A stretch of DNA of 64,000 bases from Mimachlamys varia. Lineage: Eukaryota > Mollusca > Bivalvia > Pectinida > Pectinidae. Below, in pieces: positions 47,692-60,779 of this stretch. The stretch's first letter is position 1. Every line of letters begins with the position of its first letter. The translations under genes were made by a program, and so were the position numbers. A model generated the notes under the pieces. That model was not told the origin of the DNA and did not search any database. It was given only the letters and a program-made list of their open reading frames with translations. The DNA lies in the NCBI GenBank assembly GCA_947623455.1, contig OX392528.1, positions 1,130,001 to 1,194,000 on the forward strand. The letters run 5' to 3'.

Positions 47692-48414
47692 CTGCAAGAA
47701 CAATTGAAATTTTTCATTTTAATATAAAACTATCAATTTTTTATTGTAGTATCAATACACTATTTCAATTGATTTGATTTCTGTTTCAAATCCTGCTTAT
47801 GTTAAGTTCCATAGAGAAATGATCTAGAAGACTTACAGTAATATGCCAAATCTCTTCAACTCTTAAGACAGTCCGTTTGAATATTTGTATATATATATAT
47901 ATATCTATCAACAATATGAATATTCATGAGTTGTGTACACCACGTGCCCGATACACTAAGCTTGCGGCTTCTGTTATCCCATTACCTATATAACCCCTGC
48001 CAGATATAGACAATCGTTTAACTTTTCAGATAGACCAATTAGTGTTGATAACCGGCCAAACGGGGGCAAACACGGGGCATGGTCAGATAGGATTGTGTGA
48101 AGTGTGCTTATGTTAATGTTTATACTTAACGGTAAGTTAAATCCATTATATACGCCCAAGTGTTTTGTGATTGGATAACAAAGGGTTTCATTAACCAATT
48201 AATAAGTAAACTCTAGTTCAATTCACCTCCGTGCACTGCACACCTATAACTATCCTTCTATGTACAATAATGTATAAGTGTGCGCTACTATGTATGTATG
48301 TATGATTAACGACAATTTTGCGACTTAACAAAACATGTTAAAAAGATCTCATTCTCACCTATCACTATCAATTTTCAGCATCATACTGGTTATCTGAATG
48401 ACTGAACAAACGTG
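47692..48414. other. Sequence upstream of the homeobox exon, no gene seen
   Basis: A TA dinucleotide run lies near 47885. Minus-strand open frames to 70 codons lack homology. Confidence 0.45.
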
Positions 48415-49640
48415 TACGTGTTTGATGTTCCCCATGACTGAACAAACTTGTACGTGTTTAATGTTCCCCATGACTGAACAAACCTATGCGTGCTTAAAGT
48501 TTTCTCTAGACTGAATAAACCTATACGAGCTTAAAGTTTTCTCTAGACTGAATAAACGAGTACGTGCTTAATGTTCCCCATGACTGAACAAACTTGTACG
48601 AGCTTAATGTTCCCCATGACTGAACAAATTTGTACGTGCTTAATGTTTCCCATGACTGAACAAACTTGTACGTGCTTAATGTTCCCCATGACTGAACAAA
48701 CTTGTACGTGCTAGTGTTTCCCATGACTGAACAAACTTGTACGTGCTTAACGTTCCCCATGACTAAACAAACTTGTACGTGCTAGTGTTTCCCATGACTG
48801 AACAAACTTGTACCTGCTAGTGTTTCCCATGACTGAACAAACTTGTACGTGCTTAATGTTCCCCATGACTTAACAAACTTGTACCTGCTAGTGTTTCCCA
48901 TGACTGAACAAACGTGTACCTGCTAGTGTTTCCCATGACTGAACAAACTTGTACGTGCTTAATGTTCCCCATGACTGAACAAACTTGTACCTGCTAGTGT
49001 TTCCCATGACTGAACAAACTTGTACGTGCTTAATGTTCCCCATGACTGAACAAACTTGTACGTGCTTAATGTTCCCCATGACTGAACAAACCTATGCGTG
49101 CTTAATGTTTCCAATGACTGAACAAACTTGTACGTGCTTAATGTTCCCCATGACTGAACAAACTTGTACCTGCTAGTGTTTCCCATGACTGAACAAACTT
49201 GTACCTGCTAGTGTTTCCCATGACTGAACAAACTTGTACGTGCTTAATGTTTCCCATGACTGAACAAACTTGTACGTGCTTAATGTTCCCCATGACTGAA
49301 CAAACGTGTACGTGCTTAATGTTCCCCATGACTGAACAAACCTATGCGTGCTTAATGTTTCCCATGACTGAACAAACTTGTACGTGCTTAATGTTCCCCA
49401 TGACTGAACAAACTTGTACGTGCTTAATGTTTCCCATGACTGAACAAACTTGTACGTGCTTAATGTTCCCCATGACTGAACAAACGTGTACGTGCTTAAT
49501 GTTCCCCATGACTGAACAAACCTATGCGTGCTTAATGTTTCCCATGACTGAACAAACTTGTACGTGCTTAATGTTCCCCATGACTAAACAAACTTGTTCC
49601 TGCTTAATGTTCCCAATAACTGAACAAATGTTCCCCATCC
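48415..49640. repeat. 35-36 bp minisatellite, about 34 copies
   Basis: The unit is GACTGAACAAACTTGTACGT then GCTTAATGTTCCCCAT, with a 35 bp variant (ACCTGCTAGTGTTTCCCAT). Open frames on both strands are by-products of the 36 bp unit. It lies upstream of the homeobox exons; no exon edge is recognised. Confidence 0.95.
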
Positions 49641-50189
49641 TCGATATTCAGGGATGACGAGCATGTATGTAGGGTGCGTTACCCTGTGGATGTGTCTAAG
49701 AAATAACGCCTTCAACCATTAAATTAATTAAGTAATTTCACCAATATTGTTAGTTTATTGTATCTATTACATGCTATATTAACAACTTCTTTAAGATTAC
49801 CGTAGGCTCGTTCGTTCTTTATTAGCCAAAAACCCTTAGGGTTATAGGTACATACAGACATACACAAGTGCTGTCTTGTGTCGACACTAATCAAGCATTG
49901 AACTTGTCTGAGCTGCAGGGAGATATACGTATAGTACTTAACGCGGGTTATATTGTACAGGGTTGACGGAGGACTTCAATCGTATGGGAAAGGTTTTTAA
50001 CAAGAAGTCCGAAGGTCCGATGTCTTAAGATTAGTTTAGCAACCAATGTAAAATTGTCTCATTAACAGAAATAAATAATGGTTAGATACCAATGTCAATA
50101 TATGTACCACGTGTATCCAAATCTTCAACCTCATCATTCTTTTAACCTCATAAAATGATATTTAAAAAAAGATAAAATAGACAATTAAT
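49641..50189. other. No gene seen
   Basis: Unique AT-rich sequence. 49800-50050 has no open frame of note. Confidence 0.4.
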
Positions 50190-50980
50190 GAATTATTTTC
50201 ATGTGTCCTTTTTAGTACATACGGCCAAGTCAATGGGTCCCACAATGTTAAATGGAAGCATTTACAAAGTTTCTATGAGTCCAATCATAATTTCCGGACT
50301 TTATGTAGAAGAATCACTGAGACATTGGGATGTATTAAAACAAACGGGAGTTGTAATATTTTCATCATCGGAAAACTCTTCCTTCCCTAACAAAAGTAGA
50401 TTGGTTGTTATTGGATGGTTTATGTTGTCAAATATACGCAGGCGAATTTGTGGGAAAAAAGACGACAGTGTAATAGATAATGTTCTTTGGTTTCATTTGA
50501 TTTAATACTAAGACACATAGGACTATCAATAAGATTTCTTCGGTGAAGGTAACTTTTAAGAGAGCTACACTCAATTCCAGAACCATTTTGTAAAAAGTAT
50601 AAGTTTTCGTTTTCCCTCAAGTGGAAGCCAACCTGTTTCGGTATATAATTTAACTCTTCTCGTTAGTCTAGTGTCGCCAGTCACTATATGCGCGCGGCTT
50701 CTAGTTGCAAATTGTTTAATAAATCAGATTGGGATTTTGTAAGACCATCCCAAAATACATCACCATACTAGGGTTTACTACAATATGGGTCTTATAAGAG
50801 TGAAATACATAGTTTGAAGACTAACGGAAAAATTAACTTGACGTATAATATTCATTTTAGGGGAAATCTTAAAAATAAGATAATCGATGTGCTCATTCCA
50901 GTATCCATTCCAAGAAAGAAAAATACCTAAGTGCTTGTGCGAAATAACCTCAGAGATGTCAGTATTGTTCATAGTTAAGG
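50190..50980 (-). mobile_element. LINE 3' remnant
   Basis: HKHLGIFLSWNGYWNEHID and LQTMYFTLIRPIL at 50972-50778 match the conserved region after RT in LINEs. SLKSYLHRRNLID and a C/H-rich SIKSNETKEHYLLHC at 50620-50420 match their C-terminal end. Frameshifts separate the parts; a decayed 5'-truncated copy. The plus-strand frame at 50188-50505 is antisense to it. Confidence 0.72.
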
Positions 50981-51009
50981 TATGATGAAAATGCTTAACG
51001 ATTTTTCTA

Positions 51010-51470
51010 CTGACGAGAAGGGTTTCTGTCTTAGAATGGTTTCTGTCTTAGAAGGGTTTATGTCTAAGAAGGGTTTATGTCTGAGAAGGGTTTATGTCTG
51101 AGAAGGGTTTCTGTCTTAGAAGGGTTTCTGTCTGAGACGGTTTTATGTCTTAGAAGAGTTTCTGTCTGAGAAGGTTTTATGTCTGAGAAGGGTTTCTGTC
51201 TGAGAACGGTTTCTGCCTGAGAAGGGTTTCTGTTTTAAAAGGGTTTCTGTCTTAGAAGGGTTTCTGTCTTAGAAGGGTTTATATCTTAGAAGGGTTTCTG
51301 TCTGAGAAGGGTTTCTATCTGAGAAGGGTTTCTGTCTTAGAAGGGTTTCTGTCTGAGAAGGGTTTCTGTCTTAGAAGGGTTTATGTCTTAGAAGGGTGTA
51401 TGTCTTAGAAGGGTTTCTGTCTAAAAGGGTTTATGTCTTAGAAGAGTTTCTGTCTTAGAAGGTTTTCTGG
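51010..51470. repeat. 17-18 bp minisatellite, about 26 copies
   Basis: The unit is GAAGGGTTTCTGTCTTA, with TCTGA and TTATGT variants, directly beside the LINE remnant. Confidence 0.92.
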
Positions 51471-51539
51471 GTTAAGTTTACTAACAATCTAGGAAACCAT
51501 TTATAAATTTTGTCGAGATCGATATTAAGAATTTCTGTA

Positions 51540-52640
51540 CTTTCAGTGTCAATATTAACGAGACATATTTCAGTGTCATTATTCACGAGGTATGTATTTC
51601 AGTGTCATTATTCACGATGCATATATTTCAGTGATATTATTCACGAGGCATATATTTCAGTTTTAATATTCACGAGGTATATATATTTCAGTTTTAATAT
51701 TCACGAGACATAATTCGGTGTTATTATTCACGAGGCATAATTCAGTGTCATTATTCACGAGGTATATAATTCAGTGATATTATTCACGAGGCATATATTT
51801 CAGTGATATATTTCACGAGGTATATATTTCAGTGTTAATATTCACGAGACATATATTTCAGTGATATTATTCACGAGGTATATAATTCAGTGATATATTT
51901 CACGAGGTATATATTTCAGTGTTAATATTCACGAGATATATATTTCAGTGATATTATTCACGAGGCATATATTTCAGTGATATATTTCACGAAGTATATA
52001 TTTCAGTGTTAATATTCACGAGATATATATTTCAGTTATATTATTCACGAGGCAAATATTTCAGCGTCAATATTAACGAGGCATATATTTCAGTATTTAA
52101 ATTCACGAGGCATGTATTTCAGTATTTAAATTCACGAGGCATGTATTTCAGTATTTAAATTCACGAGGCATGTATTTCAGTGTTATCATTCACTAGACAT
52201 ATTTCAGTGATATTATTCACGAGGTATATAATTCAGTGATATATTTCACGAGGTATATTTTTCAGTGTTAATATTCACGAGGTATATATTTCAGTGTTAA
52301 TATTCACGAGATATATATTTCAGTGTTAATATTCACGAGATATATATTTCGGTATCATTATTCACGAGGTATATATTTCAGTGATATTATTCACGAGGCA
52401 TATATTTCAGTGATATTATTCACGAGGCATATATTTCAGTGATATATTTCACGAGGTATATATTTCAGTGTTAATATTCACGAGATATATATTTCAGCTA
52501 TATTATTCACGAGGCAAATATTTCAGCGTCAATATTAACGAGGCATATATTTCAGTATTTAAATTCACTAGACATATTTCAGTGTTATTATTCACTAGAC
52601 ATATTTCAGTGTTATTATTCACTAGACCCTTATATATTAA
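51540..52640. repeat. ~31 bp AT-rich minisatellite, about 35 copies
   Basis: Units combine TTCACGAGGCATATATTTCA with GTGATATTA or GTGTTAATA. Diverged and of mixed length. No exon sequence recognised. Confidence 0.9.
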
Positions 52641-53782
52641 GTCCAATAATATTTACGAGACATATATTATTAAAGAGTAAATGTAGTGCAAAACCATCTT
52701 TTGTGTATGGAAAGATTGATAAATGGTAAGTGAGATAATTCACACGAAAATTTTTTTTTTTGTAAAAATTGCGAAGTTTTGGCAATTTTTCTTAATTTCA
52801 CACCAGAACGCAAATCAGAAAATCCCCGATTTTGCCATACGACCGGAAGTGACGTCACAACGGTGACCACACTGATAGACTTGTGTAGTCATTATATTAA
52901 AATTATATGAATCGTATCACGACTTGTTATTTGTATAGAGTCTTCTATTCAAGAATATGACACTTATTATATATAAAGGTTGTATGGAGTTCATTAATGA
53001 CCCTACTGATAATTCCAATGTGTTGTATGCCCCAGGGGGCCGTAATTAGTCGCGAGGAGGGGGGTCGGGAGTTACACAGGTGTGCGTCACACGTGGTCAT
53101 GATCACTCGACCATAAATCAATTACCGCCAGCTCGCTAACATGATTAACAGGTTATTGTTTTGTGGAAAAACTTTAAGATTTCAAAACATGCACTTGATA
53201 TGATTAGGTATTAATTTTCTCATATTTTATTTCATATAACACCGCTAAAACGGCGTGTGTATTCACCGATGGTCACGTTGATTGCATGCACATATCAGCA
53301 GGAACTGATCGTAACACCTTTTAAAATGCACGCTGAAAATTTATAATGCATGTCGGTCGGCTGTATTAATACAAAACTACCTAGAAACAACCTCAAACAA
53401 ACAGATAAGGAAAAGGATATTTGTGTTGCTTTAGACCACGGACTTAGATATAATATAATTCCGTGTAAAGACTCGGAACTTCGAAAACCATATATTTTAT
53501 TGGACTTCAAAGAAGAACAGTTAGTAACGTCATATATTTACATTTGCTCTGCATTGCCACTATATAACACTACCAAGGCCAGTTCTGTGTTATGAGAGCA
53601 TAACACTGGAGTGGTCATAATGACGTCATTACGATTATGACGTCATAATCATAACGTTGGAAATAGCCGGCCGATACTGGCTGTTCGCTGTTCCATTTAT
53701 TAGAAATCTACCTCAAATTTTCAGAACAAACGTAGAATAAAGATATAAATTTATTATCAAAACCAATGGGAAAATGTAAATA
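52641..53782. other. No gene seen; CRE-like palindromes
   Basis: Two TGACGTCA palindromes lie at about 53620 and 53638 in a larger inverted arrangement (ATAATGACGTCATTA, ATTATGACGTCATAAT). An 81-codon open frame at 53350 has no recognised domain. Confidence 0.5.
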
Positions 53783-53852
53783 TAAGCATTAAACATCATT
53801 CTGTTCCGTGTTATGGTCCTATAACACGGAACAGAATGATGTTTAATGCTTA
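53783..53852. repeat. 70-base near-perfect hairpin
   Basis: The left arm TAAGCATTAAACATCATTCT continues GTTCCGTGTTAT and pairs with its exact inverse ending at 53852; only a few bases form the loop. Confidence 0.93.
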
Positions 53853-54289
53853 AATAGAACGACAAGACCAGCCTTTTTATACGTACAATGCGATGTACGT
53901 ATATTGGAAAATAAAAATATATAACTAACTGTTTTGACGGGTATCACATTTCGACTTCTTTTTATCGTTATTATAATATTATGTTTGAGAAATTATAGGT
54001 GTGTATTAAAGTTAACAGTTTTCTATCCATTGATAATTTATTAATGTCTATGCAGTATAACAAAAACCCATTTCAAATCGTGAATATTGTAAAATAAATA
54101 GAATTCGAGCGAAATCCTGATGTTACCTGTCTTCAGGCACATACATCGAAATAGAAATCAAGAACAATGTATTTCGAATTCTGTTTGAGAAAAAATAAGA
54201 TTAGATCTTTGAAAACCCCTGTGTTTTACTGATAAGAAATGAACATGGAACGTCTTTTGAAAATAAGATGAGAAGATTACTTAATTGGT

Positions 54290-54702
54290 TTTAATCACAG
54301 GCACTTGTGGCCAGGAGAATAGTCATCTAAATATAAAGATATTTGCAAAATATGAATAATTAAAATGAAATTTGAAAACTGACTTTAACAATTATCTTTT
54401 TATGTTATTAATCATCTAAAACCATAATGAAAGTAATTGCCAAATTTCAGCTTGATACGTCAAGCGGTTAAATTTCACAAAAAAAAAGAGTGTCTGATAG
54501 TAGATTTTTTGTTAAATTAAACCGCTTGACGTATCAAGCTGAAATTTGGCAATTATTTTCAATATGGTTTTAGATGATTAATAACATAAAAAGAAAATTT
54601 GAAAATTCAGTTTTTATATTTTATTTTAATTATCATATTTCGCTATGTTATCTATATATTTAGATGGCTATTCTCCCTGCCACAAGTGCCTGTGGCTTTA
54701 AT
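54290..54702. mobile_element. Fold-back element with ~195 bp inverted arms
   Basis: The left arm (54290-54482, from ACAGGCACTTGTGGC to GACGTATC..GCGGTTAAATT) and right arm (about 54505-54702) are inverse copies with several differences around a short loop. No open frame. MITE or fold-back transposon. Confidence 0.88.
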
Positions 54703-57279
54703 CCGCATTTTATTCATTTATGTTAAAAATAAAATATGAAAAAAACTGTGATACAGACATACCAGGGACGTATATGTGCATATACGTCCCTGAGACATCT
54801 CACGTAAGTTTTCAACAGAACTTTTCTCGTTGAATAGAAGAGTCAAATTTGAAATTAAAAAAGTGTCATAAACTGTGTGAGTTGACGGTGGGTTACGGAG
54901 ATTTCAAAAGATACATGTGCGCTCGATAGTCTATGTTCCAGTCGAGATCTACATGGAACTACAGATTTAGAGTACACATTTTGAAGTTATAAAGAGGGGA
55001 TAATAGCCGCAACATACTCAGCTATTACAATTTAGTTAACTTTGATAGCCCCCCCACCCCCCACCCCTCTCCAATGTTAATTACTTGCTATATGAGTAAC
55101 AAGGTACGTGTGAAGTTATCGAACTGACCAGGTAGATTATCTCGCTAATCTGATTACGTAATATAATGGACACTAACATGAGATGTACAATATTCAAAGG
55201 TATTATTATAAGAGTCACTCTTGAATCATTGGATAAATGATATGTATAACTGACATTATAAATGACACAGAGTATTACAATATCATAGCGCATATATATA
55301 TGGGTCCATTAAAATGAATTTGAACAATCAATAAACACTATATTTATGAAAGAATCAAAATAAAGTTATTTCAATGACGATTTCAGATTATTCTCCCGAC
55401 CCTCATATTATGGTACGTCCTTTAATTTCATTGTATAATACATTTTGAATCATTAATCAACCAGACGTACATATTACTATTATATAGAGAGACATAGGAT
55501 CCAATTTCTTGTGTTCCCGTTGTGACGTCACCAATACATGTGCACAACTTTTAGCGGTTCGCAGTGCGCTTAATTAGCGTGAGGCAAAACAGGTAAAAAA
55601 CCAAACTTCAACCTGTCGTAACTTTGTAACCGGTCGGCCGATTTCGATGCGGTTTTCGACAATGCATTAATGTCGACACAACGAGTCTGATCATTTCAGT
55701 TTCTATTTCGCGTAAACAGTGTTCTAATGGTTTAAAAATATATGTCTCTTAAATATTATTGGACTTAATATATAAGGGTCTGTTGAATTGAAGTTTAATT
55801 CTGTGAATAATAGCAATAAAATGTATCGCGTTAATTTGAACAATTTCAACACTAAATGATGCTTTGTAAAAAAATAAAATCGCATCGTGTCTCTTGAATG
55901 TTTTGGATAAATTTTGTCGTATCCCTTAAAGAAACCAGGATTTCTAAATATGAAAAATATATCGCGAATTTCAAAACGCTACCATTAATTTCACAAAACA
56001 ACTCCGTTGTGTGAATTTTAACAATAAACAAATATGTATATTGAAGGTTTACGATTATATTTCCTACGAAAATTTCTAGTGAATGATGGTATTGAGAATT
56101 TCATACCAGAAGTGAATGAAACGTTACATTATTTCTCTGAAAAACGTCTTGTTACAATTAATGCTATATATAAGAACATGTAGGTTTCTTGAATATTAAC
56201 ACGATATATCTTTTGAATATTGGTAATATTTTTTTCGAACGCTTACTCAATGATGTCAAAAACAAACTGTAGACAGCGTTTCTTGTTAAAAACCGTCATA
56301 ACGGACATTTAAATATTAACAATTATTTTCTACTAGTCAAGAGATACATGTAATAGGGAATTATCAAACCCAATGTTAGCACCATCAACACTTCTAAAAA
56401 TTCATTAAAATCTTAAAATAATTATACATATACTTATAAATGAAGAAGCAAATTTTCACTCACTTATTGATGGATCGATGTGTAGTATTGCTGGAAACAC
56501 AGACAAATTTCTCTGCCAACCTTGCCGTATGATGGTTTCACGAGAAGTGGTTTGGTGTGTTGACTGCGTTCAAGTTTCACCTCGTGCGTTTCTACAATTA
56601 ATTTCACAAAAACAACTCCATTGCTCCGTAAAAGGGATCGTTTTTCATCTTTACCGCGTAGTATATACACTGGGCTTCCTTAACGGGAGGGTCGAGTGTT
56701 CGAGTGATAACTATTAACACACAAGCCCGACCTACCCGGAACTAAAACAACATTGTAGGGGTCACAAGTCCCTAACGAGGTACACTACGGCGATACATCA
56801 TAGAGCGCCGCCCGGCCCCTCCCACCTTGGCCCCACCCTCGTGTTGTTTTAAGGAACGCGTCTAATCCTACTGGTGGATTATCTTTCCTCTGTGATTTCC
56901 CGATAAAATAGACAGTCGATAAATTAACTAAACAAGCAACCCAGCTCAAGAACAACCATCTATTCTAATTATTTGCGTTTCTGTATACGGATATATTTAC
57001 GTTCTTGGCAAGTAATTGATTTACAGATTTTTTCTGACCCTAAGATTTAAGAAACGTACACGATTCATTAAAAACGTCACGCAGCTGGGTTTGACTTTGT
57101 ATTATTTAGTTTTAAGCTTGTTTTCTTGGTTTAATCCAATGTCTTATTATTTACAATGTATCATCAAATCATATTTTATTGATCATGACAATCACAGGGA
57201 TAAGATTCCTACTATTTTAAAAACTGCGAAAGTTTTTCTCAATTAATTCTAATTTAGACAAAGGCAAAGAAAGACTTAC
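54703..57279. other. Intergenic, no gene seen
   Basis: AT-rich and largely unique. A perfect short hairpin (CAGGGACGTATATG..CATATACGTCCCTG) is at 54763-54792. 56770-56840 is a small GC-rich island in an AT-rich setting. Overlapping 70-80 codon frames at 56464-56717 on both strands are unsupported. Confidence 0.45.
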
Positions 57280-57975
57280 GCTTGGTTTTCTGTGATATAA
57301 GTAAGGCATTTGACAGGGTTAGGCATGTATATCTTTTTGTATAAGCTGTAACAAATTGGTATAAACTCTAGACCTTATAACCATTCACAGAACAGATTGT
57401 CATAAACATCCAGGACTAACATTTAATAAAAAGGGTACCTGGTCTAATCGTATCGATAACATTTATGATCAAGCTTCATCTAGATTGAATTTATTGAGAA
57501 TTCTTCAATATAAAGTTGACAAAAATACATTAAAATCAATATACATAGCCACACATTAGGCCAATCTCGGACTATTCCGACATAGTTTGGGATAATTGCA
57601 CTAATAATGAATCTGACTTACTTGAATCTATAAATTTAAGCTATAGAAATAACTGGATTAAGGAGATGTACATCCCACCATAAACAATATTCTGAAACAC
57701 AAATAAGACACAATCATAAACTTACACTTTTGTTTAAAATTATCAATAACTTTTCTTCTACATATCTCTATAACATCATACAACCAAATACATCTCAATC
57801 ATTTAGAAATGAAATAATCTTTAATATACATACTGCTATAATTAATAATTATAAAGGCAGTTTTCCCTTCTTCTATGAATGATTGGAACTCTCTGGATGA
57901 CTCTATAAGAAATTCTGTTTCAATTTCTAGCTTTAAATCTAAACTATCTTATTGGGGTAGTCACCATGTACTGGC
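57280..57975 (+). mobile_element. LINE remnant with RT motif
   Basis: FCDISKAFDRVRH near 57290-57328 is the RT motif A region. From 57405 comes HPGLTFNKKGTWSNRID then LLRILQYKVDKNTLKSIYIA, and at 57873-57960 NDWNSLDDSIRNSVSISSF. Distances are far too short for a whole RT, and stops intervene. Confidence 0.75.
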
Positions 57976-58029
57976 CGTTCGTCTATTTTTCTTCAAATCC
58001 TACTTTTCTCTACAAACACAAATAAATCA

Positions 58030-58640
58030 AAGCTTTTCCTATCGCTATTTCTTGAGAAGTACTGGATGGATCATTCTCAAATTTCATATGTAGGTTCCCC
58101 TTGGTGCTAAGTTATGCATAGTCAATTTTTGGACAAATCCGATAAACAATATGGCCGATAGACGGCCATCTTGGATTTATGAGTGATAGTTTGTTATTGC
58201 TACTTCATTAGAAGTACTAGATTGATCATTCTAAAAAAGTATATGTAGGTTCCCCTTAGTGCCTAGTTGTACATAGTGTATTCTCTGTCAGATCCGATGA
58301 ACAATATAGATCATCATGGATTTGTGAGTAATATCTTTCATATCCGATAAACAATATGGCCGAAATGCAGGCATCTTGAATTTTGACAAATACTTATCGC
58401 AATGTTTTAACTAGATTGAGCATTTCCGTGTCATATATGTTGGTAACTTTTTGGTCCCTAGTTGTTCATGGTCTCATTATCGGACTGACCCGGACAGCAT
58501 CCATCTTTGAGTTTGACTATGAAAGTGTATTATGGTAATGTTTTGAGAAAAACTATTTAGATGGAATTTTCTTAAATTTTAGATTTCATACGTAGGTTCC
58601 CCTTGGTCCTTAGTTTTACTCTTTTGATTTTGAAATTGAT
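58030..58640. repeat. Diverged ~175 bp tandem repeats after the LINE remnant
   Basis: Repeats of TTTCTTGAGAAGTACTGGAT, GGTTCCCCTTGGTGC and GGCCATCTTGGATTT. This is the inverse of 27480-27990, perhaps the LINE's 3' tail. Confidence 0.75.
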
Positions 58641-59245
58641 CAGAAAAATATGATTTCTGACAAGCGACCATCTTTAAACTATTATTAATTTTAAGAGGAA
58701 TTCTCATATTTTTTTTTATTCATTTTTTATTCATTTTAAATAATAATACAAGACATACATAAATACATACACAAAAGCATACATGCATATAGCAGGTTGT
58801 TACAACATATCATTAATACATTCAGATGATATTTGATTATATTTGTTTTAATGAGGCCATTAATCATGGTGGTAAATTATATATAATTATGTAATTGACA
58901 TACACTTAAATGACAAACAAAAACAAAACAAAGCAAACAAAAAAACAAAAACAAGGACGTATACATAAACACAAAGACGTAGACATGAGCTGTATAATGT
59001 CGACCCTGGTCAGTTTCTATAATTATATAATGATGCAATTGATTTGAAAAAAAATTATTGTTAATGATCACCTACTCCACTGACTTTCAAATTTCATATA
59101 CCTAAGTTTGAATACTTAGATGAAAGAAAAACAGAAAGGAAAAGATTCAACGATTTAAAAACAAATTTAATGAAGATCATCGATGGTGGGCGCCGAAATC
59201 CCTCTGGGATATCTTGTAAAGATACAATGTACATGCATATTACTC
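58641..59245. other. No gene seen
   Basis: Low-complexity A/T-rich and A/C-rich sequence with short open frames only. Confidence 0.4.
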
Positions 59246-60040
59246 ATTCTGGCCCTAATTGTTACACGTCAGATAAACACAGGACCTTGACTCTGGTCCT
59301 AATTGTTTCACGTCAGATAAACTCAGGACCTTGACTTTGGCCCTAATTGTTTCACGTCAGATAAACACATGACCTTGACTTTGGCCCTAATTGTTTCACG
59401 TCAGATAAACACAGGACCTTGACTTTGGCCCTAATTGTTTCACGTCAGATAAACACATGACCTTGACTTTGGCCCTAATTGTTTCACGTCAGATAAACAC
59501 AGGACCTTGACTTTGGCCCTAATTGTTTCACGTCAGATAAACACATGACCTTGACTTTGGCCCTAATTGTTTCACGTCAGATAAACACAGGACCTTGACT
59601 TTGGCCCTAATTGTTTCACGTCAGATAAACTCAGGACCTTGACTTTGGCCCTAATTGTTTCACGTCAGATAAACACAGGACCTTGACTTTGGCCCTAATT
59701 GTTTCACGTCAGATAAACTCAGGACCTTGACTTTGGCCCTAATTGTTTCACGTCAGATAAACACAGGACCTTGACTTTGGCCCTAATTGTTTCACGTCAG
59801 ATAAACTCAGGACCTTGACTTTGGCCCTAATTGTTTCACGTCAGATAAACACAGGACCTTGACTTTGGCCCCTAAATGTTACACGTCAGATAAATACAGG
59901 ACCTTGACTTTGGCCCTCATTTTTACACGTTAGATGAACACAGAACCTTGACTTTGGCCCTTTAATGTTAAACGTCAGATGAACACAGGACCTTGACTTT
60001 GGCCCTTAAATGTTAAAGGTCAGATAAATACAGGACTTTG
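59246..60040. repeat. 44 bp minisatellite, about 18 copies
   Basis: The unit is CCTTGACTTTGGCCCTAATT then GTTTCACGTCAGATAAACAC and AGGA. Positions alternate between ACACAGG, ACACATG and ACTCAGG, so pairs of units were copied together. The right end is more diverged. Confidence 0.95.
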
Positions 60041-60448
60041 ACATAAATGCATGCATATACTTTAATCAAACAAATTATGTTTACATGTATGTATATTGCG
60101 GTACTTGTCCAAAGTGATTCACACAAAACACAGTTCACAGCATTAAATAAATCATTGAAGAATTGAAGTCGTTCTCTGTTTATAAAGCAGCATTCAATTA
60201 GATTGGATGATAGACATGTATATCTCATGGATTTTGTTTCTGTTTATAAAACTACGTGTACATTTTGGTTTTAAACAAAATTGAAAGACCCTTGGTTACT
60301 ATAATATCAACCACTTATATTTCGTCTACTTTCGTGAGCGCCGCTCGTTGCGTTGGTCTTTGTTCCCATTGGAAATCTTCTTCCGGTTGTTGGTAGGCCC
60401 CAATGATAGGAACCCCTGGTACTGATGACGTCACAGTATTTACTGACG

Positions 60449-60730
60449 TCATCGATGCTTTGTTGTCTTCTCCAGTGTCGGAGATCCCCACGGCTCTGGT
60501 CTGGCTTCGCTGGAATTTAACTTTCCCGTTATACGGTATTTGGTTAGTTGTCCTTTTTCGACCATCTGTGGTCGTTTGGTGAAGGTGACATGTTTCCGCT
60601 TGTCTCCTCGGAACTTTATCCGAGTTTTACTTCCAGGATCTAAGTTTTCTGAAGCTGAGGGAGACACTATGACAACACGTGCTCCGCCAGAATACGTCGT
60701 CCCGCCTTCCTTGGCCTGTCCATTTCCCAT
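60449..60730 (-). CDS. Candidate short protein or exon beginning MGNGQAKEG
   Basis: Ninety-three codons from ATG at 60730, just after an in-frame TAA and about 40 bases inside a good acceptor (TTTTACAG at 60771). Met-Gly-Asn suggests possible N-myristoylation. The protein is basic and Ser/Thr-rich (TRIKFRGDKRKHVTF) with no domain I recognise. In the second half another frame (IPYNGKVKFQRSQTRAVG to LTKVDEI, stop near 60320) looks at least as protein-like, so an intron or frameshift near 60530 is possible. Could be a non-coding or partial exon. Confidence 0.4.
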   Translation of the reverse strand: MGNGQAKEGGTTYSGGARVVIVSPSASENLDPGSKTRIKFRGDKRKHVTFTKRPQMVEKGQLTKYRITGKLNSSEARPEPWGSPTLEKTTKHR

Positions 60731-60779
60731 GAGTTACCTCCCCATCGGAATACCTAGACCATCATCTCCCTGTAAAATA

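Noticed and set aside
53350..53595. 81-codon plus-strand frame
   Set aside because: No homology, weak context, next to palindromes; chance is likely.
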